Source: Schoenoplectus triqueter (lineage: Eukaryota > Streptophyta > Magnoliopsida > Poales > Cyperaceae). From it: a stretch of 64,000 nucleotides of DNA. The notes beneath the pieces are model-generated. The model worked only from the letters and a program-made list of their open reading frames with translations, did not search any database and was not told where the DNA came from. The position numbers and the translations under genes were made by a program. How positions within the stretch are numbered: position 1 is the first letter of the stretch; every line of letters starts with the position of its first letter. Positions 11,299 through 24,700 of this stretch are shown piece after piece. Location of the stretch: NCBI GenBank assembly GCA_964058805.1, contig CAXKVV010001108.1, forward strand, positions 1 through 64,000, read 5' to 3'.

Positions 11299-14200
11299 GA
11301 ACATCGAAAAAAAAATAAGTGGATCGAATATTGTTCGGACTAGCCCTACCAGAACGACAAGAACATTTTGGTTCTTACTAATGCATGAAAAAAAAAACCA
11401 ATTAATCATTCTAGAACACGACAAAAAAATTTTCTTCTTCTAAAAATAAAAAATTGACGTTAGAGCTACATACTTAAACTTTTGTTAGCACCATTATCTG
11501 ATGAAACTTTTGTTAGCACCATCAGAACTCTTAAACTATAGTGCAGCTAGCTTCCAATAATAAGATTAATTGCATTGCACGCATTGCCAGTTTGCCACTG
11601 AATAAAGAAATTAATAAATGTTAATAAACAAATTGAGTAAACCTACAGTCTGGTCTGCTAAAGTTCTAATTGAGTAAAGTCGTAAAGGGCTGTAGCCAGG
11701 AGGTCCAGGGTCCTACTGCTACTGTCTACAGATACAATTAGCAAACTAATTAACAATGTAGAATGTATAAATTAACAATGTAGAATGTATAAATTGATAG
11801 TGTTTTAAATTTTATTATCATTTGATAGCCTATTTAAATTAGAACCATTATAAATTATATAAAATTTCAATGATCTATCAAGCAATAACGAGATTATATG
11901 AAATTCGAAACACTATTATTTTAAAAGTACTTGTTGATTTTATGAGTTTTGGTCGAAGTATTTGTGTAAATAGAGGAGAAAAAAGATGAACTGAAATTTC
12001 AATGTATATTATTCCTTGTTATTCTCTTATCATCTCTTTTATACCTATCTATACAAGTCTTTATCTATTTATACAAAAAATCTAACTAGTCGTTATATAG
12101 TAGTGGATACTGTAGCAACAATAATATTTCTTTTTCTAGATTAACGGTAACATTTCTTTGTACTGTTCACTGTTTTACATTTTTCTAATTATCTATTTTA
12201 TTCTATTTATTCTCAACAATATATATTTATAAAAAAATATATTTATTTAGAAATCTATTGTCAGACAAAATAATCTATTTTCATGTGATCCCTTCCCATC
12301 ATATATTGTATATTTCAAAATGTTATATATTATTATTTAGAGGTACATGATTGAAACTTCACTTAAGAGATAAAATATATTAAAAAAAAAATTCATAGCA
12401 TCGTCCATATTCCATCATAACTAGAAGAAAATAAATTGCACTGGTTATAACCTCAACAATTTCAGAGAGCCCATAAAATTATAAATTGTGGGTTCCCACC
12501 ATGTCCTGTGATTCGACTTTGCTGCAATCATAAATGGATTGATTGAAACATGTGGTTTGGACTCTGGACTCTGGAGTTCTAACTCCTTGGAATCTAATAA
12601 ATGATATGTTTTGTAAGGTTGTTAGCTTAATATGCATGTATGCGCTGTCATAGAGAATTTATTATTAGCTGGATAATATGGATTTTTTATTTTTATTGTC
12701 TCAGTAGGTTAGTTGAAATATGAGTTTCAAAACTTCACCTGTTTGATGGGTTGACCCGGCTCGAGAATAAATGAGTTGTATTTGAGTCAAAAAAAATTGA
12801 TCCGTCATGGTCTCACGAATCAGGTCGAGTATGGGGTTGAGCCACATGTTTAATTATGTTTTATTTATTTATTTATGATGTAACACTAATCAAAATTTAT
12901 ATATACATTAATTAATATTAAATTACTTAAGATATATAAAATTAATTAATAAATATTTAATTATTTTTTAGATTGGATCGGATCAGGTCAAAGATACGTT
13001 GATCCGATTTTAAGTAGATCGGTCGGATCAGATAAAAAAATAATAAATAATAATTGCCCGATCCAAATCCGACTCGACCCGACCTAATACCACTTAATGC
13101 ACTGTTCTTTAGTCTTTACTGAAACCACTGCTACAAATTATCCGTCACAGACAATCTACATGCATGATTTGTTATTGTAAAATCGATTGGCTGTATTAAA
13201 CTATTAATGCTAAGTGACACAAATCCTCAATTAAGGTTCATTGAGGATTTAAATTTTGCTTTTTGCTTCTGCCTTCTGTACTGGTCATGAGTTTTTTTTA
13301 ATTAGGTCCATAAAGCTTTTCGTCTTGTTCAATATAGCCCCTTTGAGATGTTGCAATCGTATCAACCTTTTCATTTAACTAACAGTTCTCTGTATTGATT
13401 GTCTATTGACACAAATTAAAGCTGGTTTAATGCTGATTGACGTGTCATTTATATGAGGTTCAAAGGACGGTCTTATTGATGTGACTGACGGTCATATAAC
13501 TTAAATTTTCGATATGTCTAGCATAATAAAATCATTTGAATGTGATGGTGAATCCCAATCTCTTATTGAAGACGAAATTAATTTACCCAAATATATTATA
13601 ACAAATTATGGGAGTTATTTAAAAGTCATTACTATTAATTTACTCCTTATATAAAGATATATAAGAACTCAATCGGATTAAGTATTTTATGTTTTTAGTT
13701 CATTGACATACATCAAACTTTTGCTGATTAAAGGGATTTCTTCTTGTGTATTATTTTTTTTCCAAATAAGACAATTAGTGCTTAATTTATAATAATAACA
13801 TACTGAAAATATGACGCATGCATTTTATTATAAAAATTAAAATAATGCCAACAAAGGAAAGAGCTTGTGATGTATTAATTTTAGCATGTACCGAGAATCA
13901 GTTTTTAATTTAGTGATAAACACAATATTTTCCATACAAGAAGTTACATTCGAAACTTGGATAAAAAATTCTTTATGGACATTTAAAAATTGAGTAACTT
14001 AAACCCTCATCTTTACTCAAAAAATTTCAGCAGGTAGTGAAAAGTCTTAAATATACCTTTATTTACATAATTTATTATAATTTACGTGCAAAAAAGAGAA
14101 AATGTATGAAAATATATTTCAGCATTGATTTAATCTTGTTGCGTGATTAAAAAATATACTATACAGCAAGAGACAATATCTGTGGATTGCTTAGTAATTA

Positions 14201-15630
14201 AAAAAATAAAATTTATAGAGAATAAGCCAAAGATTTATGCATTCGCACCCAAGAATTCTTTCCCGGAAACAGAGCATTAAAAATAAATAAATATTGCTTT
14301 CGTATTATGAGGTGAGAGAGCATGTAGGATGCAGTTGGGGTTTCTCTTTCAATTCGACTTGTAATACAATTTATAAATTGGTTAAAATTTCTACATCTTT
14401 TTAAAAGAGAGACTTTCAATATCATAGCGTGTTGACTGAAGGCTAAATGCACGATGGTATTTTGAGCATTTAATACGTTCAATAATCTCTTAAATGCACC
14501 AAAAGACAGACAATGAAAAAAAATGCTCTTAAATAATAAAGAGCGAGTCTGCCCTCTTTGTTGCTATAAACCTATAATGCCTTTTTTTTCTTTGGAGGAA
14601 CTTTTTTTTTTGAGGAAGTATAATGATATTTAAATTGACAAACCAGACAATTGTACGATTGGTTTGTTAGTTCTTATATGCCATATCTCATGTGGCCTAT
14701 TGAGTTGCCTAAATAGTGAAATCAAATTTCTTATATGTTTGGACTTTTGGAAAAGACATAAAAGTGCATGTCCTTTGGTCGGTATATCGGTTATATACTC
14801 GTCACGGCTCAAAAAAAATGTTGTTTAATATGAATTACTTCATATAAAACATTTATTTTGAATTAATATCCTAAATAATGAATCTTGTGCCAGCAAAATA
14901 TATAGAGAAGGTAAAACATGTATTTTTTAAATGAAAAAACTTTGAAGGTTTACAAACAAGAAACATTTCGATTTTCTTGCGTATCACACAATTCTATAAT
15001 ATTGTTAATTTTGGTTTAAATGTTCAACATTTAATTTCGAATATTGACATAAGAGAAGGGTGATTATTGTAATTTCATTGTTTATATTTTTAGAGGAAGA
15101 GATGTGACAACATGTTTAGAGATGCCCTTAAAAATGAAATTCAATATACAAAGAATGTATTATGAATTGAGGCCTTTCAATTAATGATTTGGACACTTTG
15201 AGCTCAATTATGTTTTTTCTTTATTTTTTAGTTTACATGTTTTTTAAATCTCTTAAGGTGACATTTTTCTTCTTCAATTTCATTTAAGGTTTTATCATCT
15301 TCATTTTTTTAAAATTTTCTCTTGTAGAGATTAGTCTGTACTTTTTTTTATGAAATGAAATATAGGACTTTGTCTTTGACTTTCTATTTATTCTTTTTTA
15401 GAAAAAAAAACAATATTTATAATGAAGTTTGATATAGATTTCAGAATTGTCATTCCTTTTAGTTTGGTGCTCTAAATTTTAGTGCGCACAGATAAATTAA
15501 TGGCCACAACTTCTTGCGATTAATGTATCTTTTAAATTTGAATAACTAAACGTTTTGTCCTCTTTGCTACACCAAGTATTTACATACAATGTAACAACAA
15601 ATCTAGGAGTAAATTTTTGTCGTCTTTCGA
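11299..15630. other. Long gene-free stretch
   Basis: AT-rich sequence with no supportable gene. It holds a GGGTTGACCCGGCTCGAG to CGACTCGACCCGACC repeat at about 12746-13095, compositionally like the GGGTCGGATC family, and a 17-bp direct repeat (TTAACAATGTAGAATGT) at about 11751 and 11773. Confidence 0.4.
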
Positions 15631-15665
15631 GAAAAAACGGCTCGTTTCCATTGGGCCGTTTTTTC
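15631..15665. repeat. Perfect 11-bp inverted repeat
   Basis: GAAAAAACGGC at 15631-15641 is exactly inverted as GCCGTTTTTTC at 15655-15665, with a 13-base loop. Confidence 0.7.
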
Positions 15666-15710
15666 ATACACCGATATCCATAGCCTGTTCCTGCACCCAT
15701 ATCAGACGGC

Positions 15711-15838
15711 CTACGTGCGGCTATGCCGCCGAGCTTTAAATCGAACGGTGATATTCCACGTGCATTCTAGTTGCATCCGCCCAGAAGTGTAGGTGTCATT
15801 TATTTTGTGTTGTGTCCTGTCTCATGATGCTACGTGTC
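15711..15838 (+). promoter_or_regulatory. ACGT-core element cluster upstream of the second AG peptide
   Basis: CTACGTGC (15711), CCACGTGC (15757-15764, a G-box) and TACGTGTC (15831-15838, ABRE-like) lie in a locally GC-rich patch 530-660 bp before the ATG at 16367. Such elements bind bZIP/bHLH factors; activity here is inferred. Confidence 0.4.
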
Positions 15839-16252
15839 ACCTGGCGCGGCGCTCTTGCGGTGTGACACCGGTAGGTGAACCGACCGCCTCCCTCCAGCTT
15901 CCAAGTCAAATCCTGATTTTCTCTTCCTCTAGTTAGTAGTTATTCTCCCCAATATATATATTTTATGAAGCGGGTTCATTAAGTAGTGATATTTTTCTAG
16001 AATTTATTATCCGTTAGATTTTATCCATCACAAGAAGCGAAGCAGGAGATTTAGTTTACTATTCCACAAGTAACCCTCCGAGTCCGAGCAAAGTTTGTAT
16101 TTGCAACCTAGACAGTAACTGGTTGCCCAAACGCGGACTAAGTCATCTGCTCCCAAGTCTCAGATTTTGGTCCAATTTACAGCGAGACAACGTTCAAAAA
16201 TATTCAACTAAACCGTGTTCATCTAATATTCAAAAATTCTGGCCGTTTTGTC

Positions 16253-16260
16253 TTTATAAG
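16253..16260 (+). promoter_or_regulatory. Probable TATA box of the second AG peptide
   Basis: TTTATAAG about 107 bp before the ATG. The predicted leader then contains the CT/CA tract. Confidence 0.5.
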
Positions 16261-16293
16261 CATCCAACACTCTTCTAAGTTCTGAAACCTCCT

Positions 16294-16294
16294 C

Positions 16295-16340
<46 letters not shown>

Positions 16341-16341
16341 A
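16294..16341. repeat. (CT)n-(CA)n compound microsatellite in the 5' leader
   Basis: About 12 CT units run directly into about 11 CA units, just before the start codon of the peptide gene at 16367. CT-rich leaders are common in plant genes. Confidence 0.9.
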
Positions 16342-16366
16342 ACAAACAACTCTCACCAACTCAGAA

Positions 16367-16558
16367 ATGGCCAGATCCAGCTTCTCCCTGGTCGCAATAA
16401 TGGCGGTTCTCCTCATGGCCGTTGGTGCATTTGCACAAGAGTCTATGGCGCCGACTCCACAGCCCCAGAGTGCGGCGGTGGGTCCCGCTTCTGCCATGGG
16501 CATGCTCTTCTCAGTCGTAATGTCTCTCTTCGTCGCACCTCTTCTCCTCTCTCAGTAG
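16367..16558 (+). CDS. Arabinogalactan peptide precursor
   Basis: A 63-residue single-exon protein with the three parts of this family. Residues 1-23 are a signal peptide (basic start MARSS, hydrophobic core, AFA cleavage site before QES). The core of about 20 residues has spaced prolines (APTPQPQ, then GPAS), which are likely hydroxylated and glycosylated. The C-terminal tail (AMGMLFSVVMSLFVAPLLL) is hydrophobic and suits GPI-anchor addition. It belongs to a different branch from the AGP23-like gene at 7291-7467, so the two are not a recent duplicate. The ATG lies 26 bases after the CA microsatellite. Expected location is the cell surface. A 3' UTR of about 180 bp with AATAAA-like signals near 16697 follows. 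Confidence 0.82.
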   Translation: MARSSFSLVAIMAVLLMAVGAFAQESMAPTPQPQSAAVGPASAMGMLFSVVMSLFVAPLLLSQ

Positions 16559-18240
16559 AATTCTGTTTAATTATTCTTTTTGTTTCTGTTTTGTGAGGGG
16601 AGACGTGGTTGTTCGGTTGGGTTTCTATGAGGGGTAGATGGATATTCTTTGTGGATTTGTATTATATTTGTGGCATTATTTTATTAGATATATGTGAATA
16701 AATTGGTTCTTTTACCTTAGTAAAATATCTGTGCATGATTTCTGTGTTATGTAATTATGTTATTGTTCTGAGTTTGTGCGTTTGTTTTTGCTGCGATTTT
16801 GTAACTGCTAAAGCTTAAATGTGAACACAAATTAAAGAATCTGACGAACTGATCCGAAAATGGTTTGAATATTTCTTGTGAAAATGTGGTAATTTTTTTA
16901 AAAATTGACAAACAAAAAGAGTTTCAGTGACTTGGTAACTAAGAAATTTACAAATCCAGCAAACTCAGAGGCAGCTTTTGCCAACGCAATGTTCATAATT
17001 AATATAAGAAGAAAAGTACTGGTAATTACCTCAAATCATTTGACCTGCATAAAATTTCAACATATATGTTCTTCTCTTGACGCCCCTTAACAGAAACGCA
17101 GGTAGGTAAACATATTTTATCCGAACGAGAGTAAAAATCACGAATAATTTCAGTGAAAAAGTAATTAATAGAATTTTTTGGATGTAGTGAAAAGACTACT
17201 CATAGCAAATTAGCAACTCTCCAGTTCTGTGAATTGCTTCAAATCATCAGCTCATACACCCTCCGTTTGTCTCATGCAACTAGGTTTGTATGAAATTTAT
17301 TTCAATTAGACAGTAAAACTTTTTTTTTCAGTCTTTTTTTTTCCAAATTTTTTTTCCAGTCTTTTCCATACAATAAGACAGTAAAACTTGAAATAAATTT
17401 TCTGTTTTATTCTTCTTCTTTTTTATAATAATTAAGTCTACAGAATTAACAACGTTCCATGATGCTCTAATATCATGTCTGCTGTTGAAAATCTTTTCAG
17501 CATGTGATATTTTTAAAATTGTTATAGATTTTTCTGGTTGTTAAAATAAGATTTGACAACACGCGGTTGAACGGTTCTTGGTTGAATGTTGACCTACAAC
17601 ATGATGTCTTGGCATACAAGGGGCTCTTAAGAGTCATGTTTCCAAAGAATGGTTTCTTTCACAATATTCAGATCCTTCTATAACTCAAAAGGTTGAGTTA
17701 TAGCTTTTCAATTTTCATGAAAAGCTACCTGTTAGGGCAAAAATACGAGAATTAAGGAATGAGAAATCCAATGTATCGATCCATCGTTAATTCGTTATAT
17801 GCACGTCCGCGATATACAACATAAAGCAGTGTTTACTTTTCTTTCCTTAATATAGTATAGAATAAAACTAAGATATTTCTAGAAGGTCCTCTGTGTTCTT
17901 TATTGAAAAATATATCTAATTATTTTTAAATTTTAATTTCTCTCTATAAATTTTTTATATCAAAACTTTATGAAATATAATTTTTTTGTGGTTCATAAGT
18001 ATTTATTTATTTTTTTAAGATGAAACTAAAATAATCAATCTTTGTATATGAAAATAAATCAATTCAAAAAAAAAAACAAAACAAGTACATAAGAATCTCT
18101 AAAAATATTTTTTTTATATCACATAATATTTTGTTATAAAGAATTTGTTGAGGCACATAAATTAAAATTTAAAAATGATTAGATAATTTTTTGAATTAGA
18201 AGCATAAAGGATCTTCGTGCTTCTACGAGTATACTAGGTA
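16559..18240. other. 3' flank and gene-free DNA
   Basis: No coding signature. A phrase CAGTAAAACTT recurs near 17311 and 17381, so there is some small duplication. Confidence 0.4.
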
Positions 18241-18890
18241 GCATGTTTAGTTTGTCTACATATAGGCTTCTATTTGCATTTCAACGCAAAATACTAACTA
18301 GTCAAATTTTAATTTAAGCATTTCAATAAAAAAATTATATAATAATCTTGTAGAATAATATTTTTATCATGTTTGAAATTATATTAACATGCTTAATGAT
18401 TTTTAGAAAATGATCATTTTTGTCATACAAATTTTAGCATTTTTTATTATTTTAGGACTATCTTTAAAAATTATTAAGTATAGTAAAATAATTTTAAACA
18501 TGAGAAAAATTAATATTCTATAAGATTATGATATATTTTTTTTATTAAGCTACTTATATTGAAATTACGAGCATAAAAAATCATTTCTAGTTAAAATAGA
18601 AATGAAAGCATGCTAGACAAACTATATGTCTAGAATGCTTTTATTTATATTTTCATTCAAAATGCTAACTACACAAATATTATTTTTTTATACTTAGAAT
18701 ATCGATTTAAGTAGTTCAACAAAAAAATATCAAAATTTTATAGAATGCAAAATTTTATCATTTTAAAAAAAATGCTATATTTTATCAATTTTTGAAGATG
18801 ATCCTAAAATAATTAAAAATACTAATATTTATGTATGCCAATAATTGAAAAATACTAATATTATTGTATTTTCAATTATTTTAGAGGCTC
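18241..18890. repeat. Two related MITE-like units about 367 bp apart
   Basis: The unit starting GCATG at 18241 (AAAATACTAACTAGTCAAAT and onward) recurs in diverged form from 18608 (AAAATGCTAACTACACAAAT). In addition AGTTTGTCTA near the left end is inverted as TAGACAAACT at 18614-18623. This fits one small inverted-repeat element followed by a partial second copy. Confidence 0.5.
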
Positions 18891-20049
18891 TTAGCCTTTT
18901 GTGTTGTCAAAGATGATTGAGGACTCTACCACAAGTGCCAGTGGAAAATGCCCCCTTTGTAGAACTGGAAGCTATTGCTTAATTGTAGCTTCAATCAACA
19001 CTGACATAACCTACTAAATGAAGCGCTGGGTATTGCAGTTGCTACTTGTGCTGTGATAGTGCGACTGGGTGGCAAATGGCAATTCCCCCATTTGAAATTT
19101 ATCCATTGGAATGCATTGGCACTTGGCAGGGCATCCTCCATCCTGCTCCGACGATTCGAGAAGCATTAATTCCTCCTTTCCTGATCTTGATTCTTGACTG
19201 CACTCTCAATCTCTGCTACAGTACTACTGCTGAGAATGCCCAACATGAACCTGCAATTTATTTATAGACAAACATGACATGCATGTTCTTAGCTAGCTAG
19301 CTAGTTAGCTATCTAGCTGTTCATTATTATACTAGCTTTGAGTTGCTAATATGGTACTTGCTTTCAAGATCGCGTATTTATAGTGTCTACCCTATGACAG
19401 AAAGTAATTAAAAAAAATTGTTTCTTGAAATTAATGTCAAGTTGCTATTTTGGATAACCTAGCTTAATCGAATGACATACTTTTATACTTAGGAAGTCAT
19501 CTTTTGCAATTTGTAATTTTTTAGCCAAGATTAAAATAACTTCATTTTTTTTGCATGCATATCTCTACTCATGAGCATAGTAACAAATTCGGTATTCGAA
19601 AATTACTCGACGATAAAATATTCGCCATTCGGGAATAGTTCATTTCATATAAATAAATAAAATATATATTAAAATATTAAAATAATAATAATATATTAAA
19701 AATATAAAATTTCATTTAAATTAATATAATATATTTTTTCCTTAATTATTCACAAAAAAAAATTGACTCAAAAAACACATTATGTATTAAATTGATAAAT
19801 TATTTGTGAAATACTCAACTATGGATAAAAAATAAATTATTCGCGAATAAAATGCGAATGTTGTCACCATGCTTATGAGTATCAAAAAAAAACACATGCT
19901 CTTTCATATACAGAACTGATAAAAAAACACTTCTGCATTCCTAATTTCAATTTTTTTTTTCCAAAATGATGTTAGTGAGAGCTGATACACAGCTACAGTA
20001 TTCATCATAGACGCATGCTTTTTTTATATACGCTAAAAGAATTATTATG
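18891..20049. other. Gene-free stretch
   Basis: Mixed composition at 18895-19270, then AT-rich. A TAGC-tetranucleotide run lies at 19292-19318. An open frame at 19046-19267 lacks any family signature. Confidence 0.35.
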
Positions 20050-20057
20050 CATATATT

Positions 20058-20501
20058 CAGTGGCGGATCTAGGATTTTGATTAGGGGGGACAATTATCGG
20101 ATTGTAATGGTTTATCGGGTTCAAATCCATTAACTAATCGGGTACTAAATAAAAAAAAATAATAATTTAATATATATACTTTACTAATAATTTTTTTATT
20201 AAATAATAATATTTTATATATTAAAATAATAATAAAATAAAGCTCAAAGTAATAGATAATCAAGTTGATGAAGAAAGTTTTCAACTAAGGAACTTTATAT
20301 TTTGATATCTTTGCATAATTATTTCATTATGCAGGGTATTAAATATTTTTTTCTCAATAAAAATAACCAGACAATTCAGGGGGGGGGGCAAAAAAAATTT
20401 CCGGGGGGGGGGCACGTACCGAAAACATTACCGAAAAACACTATATTTCAAAATCCAGGGGGGGCACGTGCCCCCCCTGGATTTAACTGGGTCCGCCCCT
20501 G
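20058..20501. mobile_element. hAT-like non-autonomous element, 444 bp
   Basis: Terminal inverted repeats CAGTGGCGGATCTAGG (left) and CAGGGGCGGACCCAG (complement of the right end) are bounded by the exact 8-bp duplication CATATATT at 20050-20057 and 20502-20509. Eight-base duplications and CAG...GGCGGA ends are typical of hAT elements. Inside the right half are long G runs, and a near-perfect palindrome around GCACGTGC at 20457-20481. There is no transposase. Confidence 0.85.
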
Positions 20502-20509
20502 CATATATT

Positions 20510-21781
20510 AATGACAAATCCACCAGATTTATCTCAAAATCATTATCAAAATTAAAAAATAACCATTATCAACGAATTTCTACTTTCTTTTTATAAGCCA
20601 TCGTATATACATACTCTACGATGTATGAACTTTCATGTTGTTGCCTATGTTTTCAACTTTGAAGTCGACATATATTTTTATACAAGGTATCAGACTCCAC
20701 AGCAAAATATCGTAGAATCATACCCAGTCCCAAACTCAACAGGTCATTATTAGATGCATGTAATTTTCCAGGCCCAAAAAAGACAGTTGTTCCAGTATTC
20801 TATCCAAAAATACAGCTTCAAATTTCAATGGTGACAATTTTTATGGGTTATGGAATTCCTCGAATCTGGACTTATAATATAAATAAGAATTAAGCTCTGA
20901 TTAACCAAGCTCCACAAGATGTATGTGGGATCGAAATAGGGTACTTTACTGCATAATCATCAGTCTTTTTTTCCTCTTACCTCTAACTAACAAAGATATT
21001 TCCTTGTACTTCCTATTCCTTTGACACTACTTTAGGACACTTTAAAACAAGATATGAGAATTGACGCAGGAAAAAACGCGATGAAATTGCAAAACAGAAG
21101 AGGTAAACTAATCAATTCAAAGCATGCATGCCACAAATCTTCAATTAAGCTGCAACCAAATAAGATAGCTAGATGTTGGCAAAATTTACCTTTTTGATAA
21201 ATATAAATATAACTGTTGCAACCTACGAAGACAAGAAAAATAAATAAATGTACAAAGACATCCTGCTGAATTTTATTCACACTTTCACAGGGGTGGTTGC
21301 TGCATTGTTCTACGGTCTAATGCACAACTTATTTACAAACTTCTTTTTGTAATTTTTGCACTAAAACGTTTCTCCAAATTTAAATAAGCCATCACATGCG
21401 CCTAAGAAGTTCTTCATATTTTTCATTCTCTTGACCACCTTTAATGGATATAGTGCGCCTTCCACTAAAATTCTGCAGTCCAAATAAAACAAGAAAGTAA
21501 TAGGAAGAAAAGAAAAAGAATGCTGGAACATTTCAAAATGAAACAGAGAGAACAAGTGACTTCCGTTCCAAGGCAGTTCTCAGATATACTAGTTCACTAG
21601 ATATTATGATATGATATGAAAGAATTTTACTATGCAGTTCTAGCTACATTGCTACTCATAACTGGATTGGAAGCTTCATTTGATATCCATAGTCACATGG
21701 AAAGATAATATTGTATCTATTGGACAAAGGAAAAATGATAAGTGCTTACATTAGAATGTGAGGCCGATATAAAACCACGAG
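20510..21781. other. Region downstream of makorin
   Basis: No independent gene found. The 3' UTR of makorin should lie in the last few hundred bases on the minus strand. Confidence 0.4.
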
Positions 21782-24700
21782 CTAAAGACGCATATCACTG
21801 AAGAAGTCAGAGAGCCTGTAGGTCAAACCAAAATTTACATGCAAACAAAATTACAACTATTAGAGACGTTTCAGCAGATCAAAGTAGCATGTTAAATGGA
21901 TTTGAACATTTAAACAACCTATCTGTGGTGGTTAATATACAGCTTCATGCTCACCAATACAGGGTTTTTGAATAGTACCGTAATAAGCTAACATTTGCAA
22001 ATGAAAATTGAAATTATTCTGCATATAACTCTATGGGATAAATATCTCCATGTAACCATCCCCATACCCTTTTATACTCCAATTAGATACTCAAAGAACC
22101 ATCTCACTCTTTCTTTGCACAAAAACACATGAGGATATAGTGTGTGCATTTCACTAAACATATTTCTCTTTAACGAATAATACTTGGTCTTGCAATGTAC
22201 AGAAGTAGGATTTAATAAAAAAACAATAATTTAACAACCACAAAGGTAAGAGGGGTGAAAAAGGGAGAGGAAGGAGACAGAGAGGAACCTAATCATTTTC
22301 ACAATGACAGTGCTTCCTTCATCTGCATCAACATGCCTTAGCTTGATCTCTTCTAAACTTCCATCTCTGTATGCATGCTGAAATGAAGCCAAATACAATT
22401 TATCATGCAGACAGTAAAAGGATTGGATGCATGAACATGAATTTCCTTTGATAAAAAAAATTAAAAAAAAAGAACACTAGTATCTTGCCCGTGCGTTGCT
22501 ACGGTGATATCTTTCAGAAATATAAAATTCATATCTTCATGTGAAAATAAGGAAATAAAAATAAAAATAATTTAGTAATTAATGTAAATTTTAATCATGA
22601 ATACATAATTAATGCAAAATAAATGTAAATTGATAGGAAAGTTAACATTCAACGTTTAAGGAAAGTTCAAATTCATAATTGATGGCAATCTAAGAAAAAA
22701 AGGAAACAAAATAGAGCAATTGTACTACTAAATTATATAGCATTTCGTGTAACAAGCAAAATTGAGAGAAAATTCTAACTTCAACACAAATGATCATAGA
22801 GATAGTAACATTATTTGATGAATAACTCAATCCGATGAGTGATGTTAGCTCTAAAAATTCAACAAAAAATTTAGACCGTTGCAGGGTCAGGACACATACA
22901 AACTTAATAAGGAGTAGAGATACCTTGTAAAAGCAGCTGGTACCAAATGGGCAGGACCCATTTCCAAAATCAAAGTACTTGCAATCAATAGACCTGAGAA
23001 GGAGCACTTATTGTCAAAACTCGATTTAAAGAGAACCATTATATCATTTCATCAATAAGATGAAAAATAGAATGAAAGATTGATATCAGAAAGCCAACTG
23101 ATTTTTCTTTTTTTCATGTGGTATTTTGATTTCAATTTATTCTTCATGCGGGTCCTCAGGGAACTTTGGATACAATGCTTGGATTAGTGCTTGATGTTTT
23201 CCATGGCATTTAAAGAAGTAGAGGAACAATTGACATGGAACTTTGTAACTGTGAATAATTGGAAGACTGGCACAGTATAGTGATTCAATATTGATGAACT
23301 GTACCGACACTCCAACAGGGGGACTTTAAAAGCAAAAACAAAGGAAGGGAGAACTGAATTGGCATTATACTATATCTCGTTAGTGACATACTATTCTTCT
23401 TTTATGTATTTCAGGTCTTTTAGGGCTTTTGGCAATCTAAGGGCACTAATGAAGTTGTACCAGGCAGGCAGGCAGGCACACACCAGTTATGTTGTCACTT
23501 GACAGGTCCAGAAAGGACAACCTCAAATCTACCATCTTAAAGAAGAGAGAACTAAGACCCAACAAGCCAACAAACCTGAAAAACAGTAAGATAGGAGCAC
23601 ATACTTGAGCTTGGCCTTGTAACTATCCATAATCTCCTGCTTCTCCTCCTTGGAGAAATACCAGATAACACTGGGTATGACGTAGTAGGATAGGCGGCGA
23701 CATATCGGGCAGGCACGCACAGCCTGGTTGACATCAATGCCCGAGTCATGCTGAGAGTTGCTGCGCCAGTTGCGGATGCACGACACACAAAATGGGTGGT
23801 CGCACTCTGACAGCAGCCCAAATTTCCTCTCTGCTGCTGTCGGTTTGGACAGCACCCTCTCCAAGCACACGCTACACTCTATGTCCTGACTCTTCCTCAA
23901 TGCTTCCAGCTGCCTAAAATAATGTAAGTTTTGCAGGTGAATATTGATCATATATCTGGTATAAACTAACCACATTTCCCTGTATTTTTTTTTGTCTTGG
24001 CCTAATTGGTAAAACGGAGCATAATTGAGGCTTAAATAACAATAGGATGAATTTTTTATGAGGAAACACTGAAATTCTTCTTTTTGAAGTAAAAATATCA
24101 TCCTCGAGGAGGCAAAAAGAATAAATAAGAATCAGATATACAGTGCCACATGCAATTCTTCCCTATCATATTTGAGTACACTAAATTTTATTTAATAATT
24201 CTCATATCATCTTGCTACATACGCCTTCGGATAGAGATACAAGTTGGTTTGAGTAAACAATCTCATTAGATATTACTATCCATAACTCCTAGAGATTCAA
24301 ACAGTATTTAAAATTGTACAGTTACTGTGGCCTAATTCATAAAGTTCTCTGTTGTTTGGACCTTTGCCCTCTGAGGATTCATTTTCTTGTCTTCACATAA
24401 TACATGAAATTGAGGATAGTTGATGCTCAATCAACATGACCAACAATGTGTACCTAAAGATTTAAAGGGGTTGCATCGATAATCATTTTTTTACATGAGA
24501 TTATAATGAATTTTGGAAGGGAAACATATAAAATCATTGAGAAGTAAAGTGGAATGAAATACAGATGAGATTGGAAACCATTTCAAAATTCAATGAAGTT
24601 CTTTCCCATAATGCATGAGCAAAATAATTTGATTTCTTAATCGTAAAATCTGCTACCAATGCCCTTTAGTAAAGAAAAGGATTAGTTTCACTAAATTATC

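Noticed and set aside
19130..19230. Possible miRNA precursor around GGCACTTGGCAGGGCATC
   Set aside because: No long inverted arm was found and the words match no miRNA family I know.
19046..19267. 73-codon open frame
   Set aside because: No family signature, no leader or promoter features and no homologous words that I know.
21361..21555. Possible alternative last exon of makorin (phase-compatible after CTGCAG)
   Set aside because: It would splice in frame but gives an unrelated tail; the exon at 21782-21815 gives the family-typical RLSDFF end.
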